From: Achatina immaculata
Lineage: Eukaryota; Mollusca; Gastropoda; Stylommatophora; Achatinidae
Assembly (NCBI GenBank): GCA_009760885.1
Contig: CM019716.1
Coordinates: 7,744,938 to 7,808,937 of the forward strand
Reading direction: 5' to 3'
DNA length: 64,000 nucleotides
The translations under genes were made by a program, and so were the position numbers. The notes below the pieces were generated by a model that was not told the DNA's origin, made no database searches, and saw only the letters and a list, made by a program, of their open reading frames with translations. Shown piece by piece: positions 20,556 through 31,775 of this stretch (its first letter is position 1; each line of letters begins with the position of its first letter).

Positions 20556-21682
20556 TTTCTTATGGTATTTTGGTAACATTCTCGTCTAATCCTACACAAC
20601 CATTTAGTCTGGAAGAAATTTAATTTGTTTATAGCTAACTCAGCTTTCATTAATCTTAGAAACATCTCGAAGTCCTCCCAGTACTGTATTAGAACTAAAA
20701 TAAAGCTGTATCAAAGTTGTGTGTTATCCATACTCCTCTGTGGATAACAACTAACAAGGAAATGGGCAACTTATCCTCATTCCACACAACCTGGCTCTGA
20801 AAGATTTTGAATATTTACCGGGCACAGACAATACATAACAGAGACCTACGTGCCCGATGTGGACTGGAAGACATGCATGCTGTTGAAACAGGATTTCTCC
20901 TTACAAAAATGGGTTCCTACTGGATTGATTGATTACATGTGGAGTACAGTTTATCTAAGAAATCTCTTCTTGTTGTTGCTGGTGTTAACAATCACCTAGT
21001 TTTCTGTATTATACATCAAGAAAACACAACAAGACACCCAGGTTTCCAACTCCACAAAATAATACAAATACAACAACTCAACGTAACTTGACCGTCTTTC
21101 AACCAACAAACCGGTCAACAATAAGGACTCCAACAAAACCCATCCTCAGACTACACACATTTATTAATGGACAAGAAATGAGGGTGACAATTATGAAGAT
21201 GTATACGTAGCCATCAAGCTAAACAAGAATTACATTTAGCAGTGCCCGGCGAGAGAAAACTCTACGCCATATGGGCATGAAAAACATTACAATGATCTAT
21301 ACACAAAGAATCATACTTACAATCTTACTAAAAACCTCAGCCTACACAGGAAAAAAACAACTAAACTAATTCTAACAACAACAAGGCTCTCTCTACCACA
21401 TTTCTAGAGACAATCACACAGCTCGACAAAACACGTCCACACAGTTCAACGTTCAAACCAAGACTCCTTAACGACGTGTTTTTTCACACGGACCTTTCTA
21501 ACGACGTGCTTTTGCACACGGACACCTAACGACTTGCTTTGCACACGGACTTTCCTAACGACTTGCTTTGCACACTGACATGAGTTGTAGTCTACGAAAA
21601 CACAACTACTAGCAATACACAAATACTCTCTGTACAGAATTGCTATTCTGTTACACTGTAATAGCAAATAAGAAAAACAAAA
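20556..21682. other. Unassigned sequence
   Basis: 21470-21590 has four imperfect copies of an approximately 31-bp motif (CTAACGACTTGCTTTGCACA). The rest shows no gene. The composition (ACAACAACAAGG, AAACACAACAAG) resembles decayed LINE sequence, but I cannot align it. Confidence 0.4.
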
Positions 21683-22031
21683 CCCGGAAATGGATCGGTC
21701 AAAGAGACCCAAACAGCATCGCTAAAACAACCATAAGATGGACACCCGAGGGACAAAGAAAGAGAGGCGGACCAAACACTGTCAGGCAGAGAACTGTAGA
21801 AGCCGAAATGAGCAGCATACAACACATCTGGGACACAATACAAAACCTGGATGGGGACCATGAGAGATGGAGAGAATCTATTGCTGCCCTGCAAGACGTC
21901 ACATGGCGTACTGGGCGGTGATTGCTTAGTCCATCAGCCATCAAGGACATGGATGGATGGATGGATGGATGGATGAATGGATGAATGGATGGATGGATAG
22001 ATGGATGGATGGATGGATGGATGGATGGATG
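21683..22031 (+). mobile_element. LINE-D 3' end with an (ATGG)n tail
   Basis: The frame to 21921 reads RKWIGQRDPNSIAKTTIRW, TPEGQRKRGGPNTVRQRT and ERWRESIAALQDVTWRTG. This is the usual C terminus of an RTE/Jockey-like ORF2 (a W-I-G-H-x-L-R block, then a basic GRP-type linker, then W-R). A GGAT/ATGG microsatellite (21950-22031) follows the stop after about 28 bases. The element is truncated on its 5' side. Confidence 0.85.
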
Positions 22032-22448
22032 ATGGATGAGAGTGAAGAGAGTAGGGGACTTATAAGAGTGGTAATTAAGTAATTAGATTCTTCCAAGGGT
22101 CACCCCCCCAACCCTAACTTTTGAAGAAAACTGGACCACAGCAATCACGGCTCCCAGGTCCTTGTTGTTCAACCTATAGTTATTATGTGTGCTCTGCTTT
22201 CTCATCATCTCTCATATCAAACTATAGTTATTATGTGAGGCATTTGTGGAAAACCCTTGCGGAAGCCCCATGTGCCCTGGGCACTTAGGTTTTAGAGAGA
22301 GACAGAGACACACACAGAGAGAGACAGAGAGAGAGTATATAAACAATAATGAAACAATATAATATACATAAGCAATGAATTTAATAACAGATTGTTTACA
22401 GAATCAAAACAGTTATTATAGTTGAGATGTAATGGCATTTATATTCTG
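22032..22448. other. Unassigned sequence, possibly the 3' end of the hAT element
   Basis: A GAGA/CACA run lies at 22295-22337. The hAT terminal inverted repeat should be somewhere here, but I could not identify it. Confidence 0.35.
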
Positions 22449-25400
22449 CTAAACAAAGGCTTTTTTCCTGGCAAATGTGCGAATCACATCATCAAAATCA
22501 ATCGTTTTTGCAAGATCAGACTCAATACTGAGTCTTGCCAAACCTACCAGCCGCCCCTGTGACATAGTCGATCTTAGATAATTTTTTATATCAGCTTTAG
22601 TTTGCTGAAAGAGCGCTCTCAGAGGCGACAGTGGCAGGAATTGTTAACAGAATACCGAGGTAGACACATATATTAGGAAAGAGTCCTTCCAGCTTGTATC
22701 TTTTCAAGTAATTCAGTAACTCCAACGGACTCAGTTGGCCCTCTCCAAAATTTGCTTGATGAAAAGATGGCAAGTGACTTATCTCTGTTACAAGATCGTC
22801 ATTGATATCAGCGGGATATTGATCTACCAGTAATTTTGATTTTCCTTTCAGTTCATCTTGAGGAATTGATAGGTACTTCCAGAGGAAGCTGAACTTCTCA
22901 GAAATGTTCACTGCAGCATTGAAACGAACAGCCAGTCCACCAATACCTTGATCCAGCATCACATGGATGGCAGACTTTCTGAAATATGCTTTCTCGGGGG
23001 ACTCAGCCATTTCATCTTTTTTTTGTTGTTGATAAATCTGCTTCTTCTGTAGCGCCTCCATCATGGAACCTCTTTCTTTTGTGTTTTGCTTGACCCCGAG
23101 TTCCAGAGAGTTTCTCTTCTATGCACAAATTAGAAGCAACATGCTTAGCTTTGCTCCACATACTTTTCCAGCTGTTCCGAAGATATGTCAGTTCTGAAAT
23201 AAAGCTTTAAAAGTTGTACACTTCAACATCCGGCGTTGCATTTCTGGACTGAATAACCGTGTTACAGATATCAACTGGAACTAATACTCTGTACCATACA
23301 ACAGACGTTATCACACAAATGAAGGATGTGACATAAGACAAAGCTCCATTAATCTCTGTTCTTATTTTGGTAGTTAGGTTCAATGCCAAGAGGTTTTCTA
23401 ATGCTAATGTGACGCCTGGCAGATGGGCTGGGCTTCAAAGGGCTTTATACTTTCAACACGGTCTGACCATCCTGTGTTAGACATGCCGCGAAGAGAACAG
23501 CCAACACACTTCTGCAAGATTTCCCATTGCTGTGGACTAGAACTAAACAAGCTGTAAACAGTTTGTGCAGTTCCAAAGTATGTTATGGCTTCAGGAATGC
23601 ATTCTGCGGCATCATTTCCAACACAAATTAAGTGTGTGGCATCCACATTGTGAAAATACAGCTGTGTCACATTGCACAAGTAATATTTCTTGTGCACCTT
23701 TATATTTTCCTTCCCTGTTGGCTGCATTGTCATAGCCCCGTGCACGACAATCCGACAGTGGGATATCGTGTTCTTTCAATGTTTCTACTATCATCTGTGC
23801 TGTGTCACATCCTGTTGTATGGCTTGTGTCAACAAAGTGTAAAAATATTTCTACAATTTCATATTGGTTTTAATATGGTATTACATAACGCAAAAGAAAT
23901 GTTTGTTCAACATGGGATGAATCTGGCGTGGAATCAACAATAACAGCAAAGTACTTTGCAGTTGTCCTGTCCTCCAACATGTGCTGCTTTACAAGTGAGG
24001 AACATTCGGCACTTAACTTGTTTTTGGGAATCAGCAATTAGATAATGTAGTCGTCCTTTCCTTTCTTGTGACTCTTTAACTTGTAACACGTGTTCTTTTA
24101 GAACTGGATCCATACGAGACAACAACTCTGTGATTTCCTGAAAATTTCCATTGTCTTTTTCGCCAATGTTCTAGGAACTGCCACGCAAGTCCTTGTTCAC
24201 CAAGGAATAGTACAACATCAATGATTCATTTCATAATGTTGTACCGCTTGAAAGATTCTGTTTCATAATGTTGTACCACTTGACAGTTTCTGCTTCAATT
24301 GATGCCTCCAATAGACTGTCAATGCGTTTGCCAGATGACAGGCGTCTTTCTAGTTCTCGCCAAGCCAGATAGCACTAGCTATGGCTGTTGCTTCTCTCAT
24401 GTTCTTGGATGCGAATACATAATTTTTGCCACTTTTTAGCTGCTGACCATCCTTTTGTTGGTACAAGCAGAGACTTAGATGCTGAGATAATGCTGCAAAC
24501 ATAGACTTAGATGCTGAGCTAATGCTGCAAGCAGAGACTTAGATGCTGAGCTAATGCTGCAAACATAGACTTAGATGCTGAGCTAATGCTGCAAGTAGAG
24601 ACTTAGATGCTGAACTAATGCTTCAACAGATTTTGTTCCAAAATAATCGACACAAAAAAAAAAAAAATCAGCAAAGTACTTTGCAGTTGTCCTGTCCTCC
24701 AACATGTGCTGCTTTACAAGTGAGGAACATTCGGCACTTAACTTGTTTTTGGGAATCAGCAATTAGATAATGTAGTCGTCCTTTCCTTTCTTGTGACTCT
24801 TTAACTTGTAACACGTGTTCTTTTAGAACTGGATCCATACGAGACAACAACTCTGTGATTTCCTGAAAATTTCCATTGTCTTTTTCGCCAATGTTCTAGG
24901 AACTGCCACGCAAGTCCTTGTTCACCAAGGAATAGTACAACATCAATGATTCATTTCATAATGTTGTACCGCTTGAAAGATTCTGTTTCATAATGTTGTA
25001 CCACTTGACAGTTTCTGCTTCAATTGATGCCTCCAATAGACTGTCAATGCGTTTGCCAGATGACAGGCGTCTTTCTAGTTCTCGCCAAGCCAGATAGCAC
25101 TAGCTATGGCTGTTGCTTCTCTCATGTTCTTGGATGCGAATACATAATTTTTGCCACTTTTTAGCTGCTGACCATCCTTTTGTTGGTACAAGCAGAGACT
25201 TAGATGCTGAGATAATGCTGCAAACATAGACTTAGATGCTGAGCTAATGCTGCAAGCAGAGACTTAGATGCTGAGCTAATGCTGCAAACATAGACTTAGA
25301 TGCTGAGCTAATGCTGCAAGTAGAGACTTAGATGCTGAACTAATGCTTCAACAGATTTTGTTCCAAAATAATCGACACAAAAAAAAAAAAAATCAGCAAA

Positions 25401-25965
25401 ATAATGCTTCATTCCAGAGAAACCAATCTGGGTCATGTTTTTCACCATTGAAACTTCGAAATGTTAGGGTACTCGTAGTTTCGGGAGGAACCTGATTATC
25501 TATATCTCTGGAAAATGTTTTAAGAAAGTCAGCATGACCTTTAATAATATAGTTTTCTATATCCAGTTAGGAAGGCACATCTGTTTCAAGAAGTCCAATA
25601 TCAGTTCCAGTATTGGACCTACTCTTCTCTTCACTTTGTCTGCCATGGCCAGATTCTGTAGACAGAGAAGAGCTCTCATCACTAACATTCAATTGTTTCT
25701 CCAAATCTTGAAACTGAGAATTTACTTGGTCTGGTGTTTCTTGAAAATCCAAACTGGCCTCATGAGATTCTGACCTTCGTTTCAGTTCTGGACTTTTCTC
25801 ACATTGTTCTGAAGTGAAAGTTTCATTTTGGTTAGTTTCGCTTGTTTTGCATTTAACGCCAGATTGAAAAAAGCGTTTGTCGTCACTTGTTATTACTCTC
25901 ATCACGTTTCTGTTCTTCCTTGCGTTTTTGAGCACCAGATTTTTTAGATGATACTTCTTAATCAT
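22449..25965 (-). mobile_element. hAT transposon (ZMYM1-like transposase), pseudogene
   Basis: Pieces of a hAT transposase run in order on the minus strand. The N terminus (KKYHLKNLVLKNARKNR) starts at 25965. SFNGEKHDPDWFLWNEALF at about 25440 is part of a TTF-type zinc finger. VPTKGWSAAKKWQKL follows near 24450, then LSRMDPVLKEHV near 24110. YFAVIVDSTPDSS near 23940 has the first catalytic Asp, and RGYDNAAN near 23730 has the second. VGNDAAECIPEAITYFGTAQ and the GLFPNICVYLGILLTIPATV dimerisation block at about 22650 end with a stop at 22449-22451. Frameshifts and stops are frequent, for example two shifts within 60 bases around the ERSFSKLKLI block. ZMYM1-like hAT transposases have been domesticated in some animals, but this copy is plainly dead. 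A 725-bp tandem duplication sits in its middle. Confidence 0.88.
23944..25393. repeat. 725-bp direct tandem duplication inside the hAT element
   Basis: Copy 1 spans 23944-24668 and copy 2 spans 24669-25393. Landmarks (AACATTCGGCACTT, AGACTTAGATGCTGAGATAA, the poly-A/TCAGCAAA end) recur exactly 725 bases apart, and I saw no difference between copies. CAGCAAA lies at the start of copy 1, at the junction and just after copy 2, so a 7-base microhomology marks the breakpoints. Each copy also contains a 28-29-bp repeat (ACTTAGATGCTGAGCTAATG) in five units near 24471-24625 and 25196-25350. Confidence 0.95.
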
Positions 25966-26363
25966 TCATAAACTGACATGAAATATAAAATATATTCATA
26001 AACTGACATGAAATATAAAATATATTCATAAACTGACATGAAATATAAAATATATTCATAAACTGACATGAAATATAAAATATATTCATAAACTGACATG
26101 AAATATAAAATATATTCATAAACTGACATGAAATATGAAATATATTCATAAACTGACATGAAATATGAAATATATTCATAAACTGACATGAAATATAAAA
26201 TATATTCATAAACTGACATGAAATATAAAATATATTCATAAACTGACATGAAATATGAAATATATTCATAAACTGACATGAAATATAAAATATATTCATA
26301 AACTGACATGAAATATAAAATATATTTATAAACTGACATGAAATATAAAATATATTCATAAAC
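25964..26363. repeat. 30-bp minisatellite, 13 copies
   Basis: AAACTGACATGAAATATAAA plus ATATATTCAT repeats every 30 bp. A few copies have AAATATGAAA. It touches the start codon of the hAT reading frame. Two frames are open on the minus strand (MNIFYISCQF in one), both artefacts. Confidence 0.97.
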
Positions 26364-26859
26364 GGAATGAAACTAAGTTTGCAAACATAAATAAAGAAGT
26401 AATGAAATTAAAATTCAGTAAAATTACATAAATAACTGTTCACTGAGTGTTCAGATTTAATAAAAATTATGTCAAACGAGGCTGCAAGGCGGTTTTGCTG
26501 TACACACGAAGTATGGATTATGAAGTATCTATCGAATATTGTTTTTCCTTTTTAAAAATTTGGTTTTGTAATAATTTTAAAAGCAAAAATCCTCTTCATG
26601 GGCCTCCTTTGAGCTTCATGGGCCACAGAACAATGTACCGGCTGCACCCGTCTCTCCTCAGGCTTGGTATCTGCTGTATAGATATTAAGACCATCTGAAC
26701 TCATGCCACAACCTGGCCATACACGCCTTTGGGTGCACCCCCAGCATATGCACTATCATCCTAACGAAATCATCTCTACCAACCAAATTCATATATAACC
26801 AACCTATTTGAGTCCGGGGTGTTCAGTGGGGTCATAGCCAACAATCACATATCACATAT
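26364..26859. other. Unassigned sequence
   Basis: AT-rich at first, then mixed. It may include the hAT 5' end. Nothing else is recognised. Confidence 0.4.
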
Positions 26860-28069
26860 AGTTAGTTAGTTAGGTAGTTAGTTAGTTAGTTAGTTAGGTA
26901 GTTAGTTAGTTAGTTAGTTAGTTAGCTAGTTAGTTAGTTAGTTTGTTAGTTAGTTAGGTAGTTAGCTAGCTAGTTAGTTAGGTAGTTAGTTAGTTAGCTA
27001 GCTAGTTAGTTAGTTAGTTAATTAGTTAGCTAGTTAGTTAGTTAGTTAGTTAGCCAGTTAGTTAGCTAGCTAGTTAGTTAGTTAGCTAGCTAGTTAGTTA
27101 GTTAATTAGTTAGCTAGCTAGCTAGTTAGTTAGTTAGTTAGTTAGTTAGCTAGCTAGTTAGTTAGTTAGTTAGTTAGCTAGTTAGTTAGTTAGCTATCTA
27201 GCTAGTTAGTTAGTTAGCTAGCTAGTTAGTTAGTTAGTTAATTAGTTAGCTAGCTAGCTACTTAGTTAGTTAGTTAGTTAGCTAGCTAGTTAGTTAGTTA
27301 GTTAGTTAGCTAGCTAGTTAGTTAGTTAGTTAGTTAGCTAGTTAATTAGTTAGTTAGTTAGTTAGCTAGTTAGTTAGTTAGTTAGCTAGCTAGTTAGTTA
27401 GTTAGTTAGCTAGCTAGTTAGTTATTTAGTTAGCTAGCTAGCTAGTTAGTTAGTTAGTAAGTTAGCTAGCTAGTTAGTTACTTAGTTAGTTAGCTAATTA
27501 GTTAGTTAGTTAGGTAGCTAGCTAGTTAGTTAGTTAGCTAGCTAGCTAGTTAGTTAGTTAGTTAGTTAGCTAGCTAGTTAGTGAGTTAGTTAGTTAGATA
27601 GCTAGCTAGTTAGTTAGTTAGCTGGCTAGTTAGTAAGTTAACTAATTAGTTAGTTAGTTAGTTAGTTAGTTAGCTAGGTAATTAGTTAGCTAGGTAGTTA
27701 ATTAGTTAGCTAGCTAAGTAGTTAGTTAGCTAGCTAGCTAGTTAGTTAGTTAGCTAGCTAACTAGTTAGTTAGTTAGTTAGCTAGCTAACTAGTTAGTTA
27801 GTTAGTTAGCTAGTTAGTTAGTTAGTTAATTAGCTCGTTAGTTAGTTTGTTAGTTAGTTAGCTAGTTAGTTAGTTAGTTAGCTAGTTAGTTAGCTAGTTA
27901 GTTAATTAGGTAGTTACTTAGTTTGTTAGTTAGTTAGTTAATTAGTTAGTTAGCTAGTTAGTTACTTAGTTATTTAGTTAGTTAGCTAGTTAGTTAGTTA
28001 GTTAGCTAGTTAGTTAATTAATTAGTTAATTAGTTAGTTAGTTAGTTAGTTTAGTTAGTTAGTTAGTTG
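26860..28069. repeat. GTTA/GCTA tetranucleotide array, 1.2 kb
   Basis: Tandem GTTA units are mixed with GCTA, and with rarer GTAG, ATTA and CTTA. GCTAGCTA blocks recur in clusters. The right edge merges without a break into the 3' end of the LINE-E copy at 28059-28440, whose own tail is (AACT)n on its coding strand. Confidence 0.97.
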
Positions 28070-28440
28070 ACCCTCGTGCCCCGATGGCGACACACAGGGC
28101 TGAGGACAAGGCTCTCCATGTCTGGCGGTTCCTTGCTACTTGCTTTAGCTCTTCTGTGTTTCTGATGAGCATTGTTGAATACTCCTTGGTGATAACTCTT
28201 CTTAGTATGTCTTTGGGTTTTCCCCGCTTTCTTGTACCCCCTGGTGACCAGGTAAATGCTTGGTGTGGGAGTCGTTTTTCTTCCATTGTAAGTACACGGC
28301 CGATGTAGTTCCAGCGACGTCTTCTGATAAAGTTTGATACGTAATCTTGTTTAGTTTCTTGTCTTATTGATGTAATCGATCTGAAGTCGTGCCAGCAGAT
28401 ATTTAGCCGTCTTCGGAGAGTGGAAGAGACTTTTTTTTTC
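28059..28440 (-). mobile_element. LINE-E 3' end, 5'-truncated
   Basis: A single uninterrupted minus-strand frame reads RRRLNICWHDFRSITSIRQ, RRRRWNYIGRVL, TWSPGGTRKRGKPKDILRR and NRQTWRALSSALC. This is the C terminus of an RTE/Jockey-like ORF2. The frame ends inside the (AACT)n tail. The 5' truncation point meets a SINE-beta fragment. The open frame suggests a fairly recent insertion. Confidence 0.88.
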
Positions 28441-28640
28441 CTGGTACACACCGAAAAAAGCCCCGGGGTTCACCCAGCCTCTAAAAATGGGTACCAGAGA
28501 AATCTGGGAAGGTAAAGCGGTCAGGCCTGATACTGACCACATCACACTTTCATGTGCCGCAGGTCTTGCAAAAGCGGGCCTAACACTATATCCTCAGTGT
28601 GCGTTAATAGCCTTGAAATCGGGATTTGACCTACCTTTCT
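28441..28640 (+). mobile_element. SINE-beta body, lacking its tRNA head
   Basis: CCCCGGGGTTCACCCAGC, CTAAAAATGGGTACCA and GATACTGACCACATCAC align with the reverse complement of 16722-16925. The A/B-box head is missing, so it is 5'-truncated. Confidence 0.8.
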
Positions 28641-29440
28641 TCATACGTTTCTAGTTCTGCAAATAATTTTTCAGAAGAGAAACAACGAAGCCTCGACAGA
28701 ACCAACTGACGTAGGACTACACAGGAACTGTAGTTTCAGAGCCTCTGGTTATGAGAACAGAGACACGAGCAGGTGTATTATGGGAAGGGCGCCTTTAGAG
28801 TCTCAAGAAATGCGTGATCACAGTTCTTCCGCTTTCCACCAGTCTGCTGCCTGTGTAGCCTGTCCCGTGGGGTGGCATTTATATGATAAATAATTAGGGT
28901 AACTGCAATGTCAGTGATCTGTGCTACGTCGATATTTTTAACTTGTGAGCTGGCTCTGTACTTTGATGATTAACGCTGATTTATAACATCCTGATGGAGC
29001 CACTGATTTATAACATCCTGATGCACCCATAAACACAGAGAGAGTGATTGATTTATATTTATGTTTACTTCTTTTAGGCCCATTCAAAAAGTTCTTTATG
29101 AGGCGCTAAATGTTGAAGCAGTCCTCAAAAAGCTTTTACGATGTTGAGTGTCCAGACTCCCGGTGGCACATCTGCCTTGTTAAATCAGCGGTTAGGGCGA
29201 GGCTGGATGTACTCTTAAATAACAGATTTCTGCTATTTGGCCATAAAACGTGGTCTAACTCTTCTAGCACTCTCATAAAGCAGTGTTGCTTGCCTTAACT
29301 TGGTATCATTCCAAAGTTTCTCTGAGTTAGTTTAGGACGAGGGTTGTGGTGACAAGCAGCGCTGCCATTGCTCAGTTTGTCTTTTTGACTTCAGAAGAAC
29401 GGACTTTGTCATAATTATCTTTCGGACAGTTTTTGCAGTC
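28641..29440. other. Unassigned sequence
   Basis: A 26-bp motif (CTGATTTATAACATCCTGAT) is present twice at 28977-29027. There is no gene. Confidence 0.5.
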
Positions 29441-29690
29441 TACACAACGAGAGAGGCAGGGAAAGCATAATTTTAACACAATAACAGTCATAACAACAGG
29501 AAAGATAAAAGGAAAGAGAGGCCTGGGAAGGCAGAGAGAAAGAAAATCATGGGGAATATCAGTGGAAGGCACAATAAAAAAGTCACCAAACTGAGCTCAC
29601 TCAAAGTATCCAGGACCGAGATTTGCTAAGAACCATGACCTCCAACCTCTAACCGCAATGCACGCGATAATAATAATAATAATAATAATG
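29441..29690 (+). mobile_element. LINE (LINE-C-like) 3' end with an (ATA)n tail
   Basis: VITTGKIKGKRGLGRQREKK can be read in one frame and parallels IITTGKIEGRRSRGRPRE of LINE-C. A decayed remainder leads to (ATA)n at 29667-29689. Its left boundary is uncertain. Confidence 0.65.
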
Positions 29691-30140
29691 TCTCATTAAA
29701 AACAGGTAAAATAAAGAATATAAGATTTAACATTCCAGAATTTTATGTAGTTCTTGATGTCATTTGATGGGAAGGATGTATCTGATGTAGGTAAGCAAGA
29801 CCCATTGTTATTTGACTGGGGATTGGTGAGCTTTAGACTTAAGTCACATCGCTGTTCCAGGCTGAGCCTGTTCCTTGGCTTAGCTGCAGGACTGGAACCA
29901 ACTTCAACCGTGGCGACCTTGAGAAAGCAGATAAAACTGGGACACTCACTGCACAAATCCATGAGGTATTTAGCCACTGAGCTGATAGAACTCCAGAAGT
30001 CAACTTTAGTTCTGAATAATGGTTTTCTCTTTTGAGATCTATGGTCACATCAATGAGTTCCTCTTGCAAATAGAGTCAAAGTCTGCATTTTGTATTTCAA
30101 TGTAAAATAGTGCCATATTTTATCCAGACACATGCATATT
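29691..30140. other. Unassigned sequence
   Basis: Two opposed frames of 93 codons overlap here (29754-30035 + and 29696-29977 -). Neither shows a domain, and they are mutually exclusive. I treat both as chance. Confidence 0.4.
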
Positions 30141-30525
30141 TTCTCTAGATCCTCAAACCGTAGTCTTCACATGACTTGTTCAGATTGGCTGTACATATCT
30201 CCAGGTCCTAAAAGCTTAAAGTCTTCACATAACTTGTCTAGATAGGGTGTGTATATCTCCAGGTCCTAGAAGCTTACTTTAAAATCTTCGTATAACTTGT
30301 CCAGATGGGCTGTACGTATCTCCAGGCCCTAAAAACTTACTTTAAAGTCTTCACATAACGTGTCTAGATGGGCTGTGTATATCTCCGGGTCCTAGAAGCT
30401 TACTGCAAAGTCTTCGTATAACTTGTCCAGATGGGCTGTACATATCTACAGGCCCTAAAAGCTCACTTTAAAGTCTGCACATAACTTGTCCAGATGGGAA
30501 GTGTATATATCCAGGTCCTCATCTG
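30141..30525. repeat. 58-63-bp minisatellite, 6-7 copies
   Basis: TATATCTCCAGGTCCTA and AAGTCTTCACATAACTTGTC recur near 30198, 30256, 30319, 30382 and 30445 with indels. Confidence 0.9.
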
Positions 30526-30904
30526 AAATGCCTCCACTTTATTCTAGCTGCAACTCTGGTACGTATGTACTTCTCATAGCAGGGGAGATTGCAGAGGAGA
30601 TTGAGGGAGATTGAGGGAGACAAGAGGTAGGATGGAAGGACATTCACTGACCATCTTTTAACCCCCACTCCTCCCCATTTACCGATCCCCTTTCGACCCT
30701 GGGTCATCTGTTGACACTTTGGATGATCTCATGGACCTTTCGGGGTGAATGTCAGCCAGTTTGAGGAACCCTGCTTCAGACAGTGACTGCTGTCGTAAAG
30801 ATCTTGAGAAACAGGCTGGGATCAAATGGGATGTAAGCTTTAAAGGTATCTCTATCATGCCACTGGGTGGCCTGGGACAGATGTTTTTATTGCTTACTGT
30901 GACC
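30526..30904. other. Unassigned sequence
   Basis: Nothing is recognised apart from short GAGATTGAGG repeats at 30589-30620. Confidence 0.45.
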
Positions 30905-31050
30905 TACAGGTATACTAGAAGGTCTCGTGGTCAGTATCCTGCCTGCAACCGGTTTTATCCCGCTCGAGGTCACTGACTAGGGCGAAATACCGACCTTCGC
31001 CAGAAGAAACCAGTGCACCAGTCACTTCGCTACTCCTGTGCCCTAAGCTG
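30905..31050 (-). mobile_element. SINE-gamma-like fragment
   Basis: GGTCTCGTGGTCAGTATCCT and CACTTCGCTACTCCTGTGCC parallel the SINE-gamma copies (ACATGGTCAGCATCATGTCT; CACTTCGTCACTCTGGGGC). It is diverged and lacks a clean B box. Confidence 0.5.
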
Positions 31051-31115
31051 CCGCGACCTTTCTCAAATTTGGACTTACATCTAAGAAGCAAATGTCCACT
31101 ACCACATGAAAACAA

Positions 31116-31200
31116 ACATGTCAGTCAGTCACTTGCGCGTCCCTTGCAGAACTATGCCTCCCTAACATCTCTCCTATAGGCCTTCTCGGATGTAAGTAAG
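31116..31200 (-). mobile_element. LINE-A 3' tip beside a derived minisatellite
   Basis: TCAGTCAGTCACTTGCGCGTCC and TTGCAGAACTATGCCTCCCTAACA parallel the LINE-A 3' end at 57845-57895 and 847-900, including the (TCAG) tail. The homology continues into the first unit of the adjoining array. Confidence 0.8.
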
Positions 31201-31775
31201 ATGCCCTGCTACTGATGTAGGCATTCTTGGTTGTAAGTAAGATGCCCTGCTACTGATGTAGGCATTCTCGGTTGTAAGTAAGATGCCCTGCTACTGATGT
31301 AGGCTTCTCGGTTGTAAGTAAGATGCCCTGGTGCTGATGTAGGCTTCTCGGTTGTAAGTAAGATGCCCTGGTGCTGATGTAGACCTTCTCGGTTATAAGT
31401 AAGATGCCCTGGTGCTGATGTAGGTTTCTCGGTTGTAAGTAAGATGCCCTGGTGCTGATGTAGGCTTTCTCGGTTGTAAGTAAGATGCCCTGGTGCTGAT
31501 GTAGGCTTCTCTGTTGTAAGTAAGATGCCCTGGTGCTGATGTAGGCTTCTCGGTTGTAAGTAAGATGCCCTGGTGCTGATGTAGGCTTTCTCGGTTGTAA
31601 GTAAGATGCCCTGGTGCTGATGTAGGCTTCTCGGTTGTAAGTAAGATGCCCTTCTGCTGATGTAGGCCTCTCTGTTGTAAGCAAGGTGGCCTTCTACTGA
31701 TGTAGGCTTCTCTGTTGTAAGCAAGATGTCCTTCTGCTCATGTAGGCTTCTCTGTTGTAAGCAAGATGCCTTGCT
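31195..31775. repeat. 40-41-bp minisatellite made from LINE-A coding sequence, about 14 copies
   Basis: GTAAGATGCCCTGGTGCTGATG and TAGGCTTCTCGGTTGTAA recur at about 40-bp steps. The same sequence is single-copy in LINE-A at 911-955 (GGCTTCTCGGTTGTGAGCAA, GATGCCCTGCTGCTGATG) and 57899-57945. On the minus strand the array encodes HQHQGILLTTEKPTS, matching HQQQGILLTTEKPTG of the LINE-A fragment. Confidence 0.93.

Noticed and set aside
25964..26363. Repeat protein with the motif MNIFYISCQF
   Set aside because: The 30-bp repeat is open in two frames at once and has no flanking coding sequence.
26860..28069. TTAG-type repeat as an internal telomere
   Set aside because: The repeat is 4-base GTTA/GCTA, not TTAGG or TTAGGG, and it continues from a LINE tail.
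29696..30035. Two overlapping 93-codon frames on opposite strands
   Set aside because: They exclude each other and neither shows a domain or splice context.
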